Source of the DNA: Spirulina major PCC 6313
GTDB lineage: Bacteria; Cyanobacteriota; Cyanobacteriia; Cyanobacteriales; Spirulinaceae
Direction of reading: 5' to 3'
Length of the DNA stretch: 64,000 nt
Assembly: GCF_001890765.1 (NCBI RefSeq)
Contig: NZ_KV878783.1
Location: 3,500,771 to 3,564,770 of the forward strand
Shown: positions 63,108 to 64,000 of the stretch, piece by piece
Numbering within the stretch: position 1 is the stretch's first letter
How the letters are laid out: every line of letters begins with the position of its first letter
Notes under the pieces: generated by a model
What the model saw: only the letters and a program-made list of their open reading frames with translations
Told to the model about the DNA's origin: nothing
Databases searched by the model: none
Position numbers and translations under genes: made by a program

Positions 63108-64000
63108 TCATCGTCTATTTTTGAGGTAGGACAAATCCAATGCGCCAAAATGGGTGCTCAGGGCCACATGAATATTTTCCATCGACTGCACGAGCCAGGG
63201 CACGCCCTCTTCTGTGGATGATTCGTAGTGACTGAACAAGATGGCGAAGCGTTTTTCGAGCGATGGCTTGACTTGGTGGCAGAGGAGGGTGATTTTGAGC
63301 AGCAACATGATGGTGGGGGTTGCGCCTAAGTTGGTGACGAGATCCACAAACACGTAATGATTCGGGCGTTGGGGACTTTCCACCACTAGGAAATTGAGGA
63401 GATGGCTAGAGGTGCGCAGTAGTAGGGTGTTGTTGGGTTTTTGCAGGTCGTAACGGGACAGGGTGCTTTGGAGTTTTTCGTAGAGCTTGTCGTTGAATTT
63501 GCGCTTGCCGTACCGGGGATCAATTGACGCAATTAGATATTCGTAGAGATCGTCTTTGAAGGTGCGGAAGGAGGGGGCTTGGAGGCTATGGGTGAGGAAG
63601 CTTTTGGCGAGGTCATCGGAGGTGAGATTACCCTGCACTCGACCGACGAAATGCCTGAGGGCGTAGTCCAGTTCGCGATCGCTCAACAGGGTTGGATTTT
63701 CCACCGGGTGAATAATCCGACCGCGCTTGTTGGCCTCCTGGAGACGCAGTTGATAGGTAACATAGTGGGACAGATCAAGCTCAAACTGCATTTGCAGTTG
63801 ATCGCGAATGTGGCGCACGGTTTGCTGATGCTCGTAGCCGCTGTCTTGACTCAGCAAACAATGCTCGTAGAGATAGGGATAGCGGTTGATCAGTTGCCCC
63901 ACAAGACGCTCGTTTTCGGCTTCGGTGGGGTCGTAGGGGCGGGGCCGTAGTTTGCCCTGATTGTCGCTGGTGTGCTTAATCACCGTTGCCAAACGTTGCA
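63108..64000 (-). CDS. Conserved cyanobacterial protein, 5' end outside window
   Basis: About 297 residues visible; the frame is open to the edge (QRLATVIKHTSDNQGKLRPRPYDPTEAEN), so the start lies outside or at a TTG at 63992. Soluble and helical, with LINRYPYLYEHCLLSQDSGYEHQQTVRHIRDQL, RHFVGRVQGNLTSDDLAKSFL, IDPRYGKRKFNDKLYEKL and ALSTHFGALDLSYLKNRR at the end. I recognise no function or catalytic motif. It is followed on its own strand by a 279-bp spacer and then the STAS-sugar transferase gene. Confidence 0.8.
   Translation of the reverse strand, partial: QRLATVIKHTSDNQGKLRPRPYDPTEAENERLVGQLINRYPYLYEHCLLSQDSGYEHQQTVRHIRDQLQMQFELDLSHYVTYQLRLQEANKRGRIIHPVENPTLLSDRELDYALRHFVGRVQGNLTSDDLAKSFLTHSLQAPSFRTFKDDLYEYLIASIDPRYGKRKFNDKLYEKLQSTLSRYDLQKPNNTLLLRTSSHLLNFLVVESPQRPNHYVFVDLVTNLGATPTIMLLLKITLLCHQVKPSLEKRFAILFSHYESSTEEGVPWLVQSMENIHVALSTHFGALDLSYLKNRR

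Overview
The window is chromosomal DNA of a cyanobacterium. It has a psbA gene for photosystem II D1, very frequent copies of the HIP1 octamer GCGATCGC in genes and spacers, and many cyanobacteria-restricted families (DUF3038/DUF4335, DUF1823, DUF3172, DUF502, an SLH-type porin, XisH/XisI, a PEP-CTERM protein). A glucosylglycerol-hydrolase-like gene and an exopolysaccharide priming enzyme would fit a salt-tolerant, possibly filamentous species, but that is inference. I found no rRNA, tRNA or CRISPR array.

Layout. 1-4574: a glycolipid-type glycosyltransferase, a hydroxylase-reductase fusion, two MITE-like repeats and the DUF4335/DUF3038 pair. 4981-8764: a REC-GAF-PP2C phosphatase with its RsbW-like partner, then glgA. 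8848-14276: a chemoreceptor and mfd. 14409-18580: an acidic secreted protein and an SLH porin. 18811-24925: a PotB-like permease, small conserved proteins, mltA, a phosphoesterase and psbA. 25099-30776 is an accessory island: a STAND-type ATPase split from its WD40 sensor, two copies of a 104-nt repeat, a ParDE module, and an AbrB-VapC module whose toxin has a nonsense codon. 30730-37089: cofG, an acid-sugar kinase, TauE/SafE, an arsenic operon (arsR-acr3-arsC with two operators) and an MntP/YtaF-type exporter. 37110-40816 is a graveyard: a deleted TPR-CHAT gene, and xisI followed by an xisH gene broken by an IS66-type MITE that itself received an IS4-like element. 41340-64000 is mostly core: DUF502, nusB with a long repetitive tail, a beta-helix protein, a Liv-type binding protein, a PLD-family lipoprotein, Uma2, a PEP-CTERM protein, cytosine deaminase, SulP with a coupled coiled-coil protein, a desaturase, GghA-like GH13, a PRMT-like methyltransferase, an ExbB/TolQ-type protein, DUF3172, and an anti-sigma kinase next to a STAS-sugar transferase fusion.

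Themes. Two partner-switching modules are present: 4981-7059, and 61363-62828, where the STAS domain is fused to an exopolysaccharide priming enzyme. Arsenic resistance (arsR, acr3, arsC) forms one regulated unit. The accessory regions show layered decay. The xisH locus can be reconstructed base by base to an intact 138-residue protein. The main candidates for something undescribed are the split STAND-WD40 pair, the duplicated 104-nt element beside it, and the STAS-sugar transferase switch.
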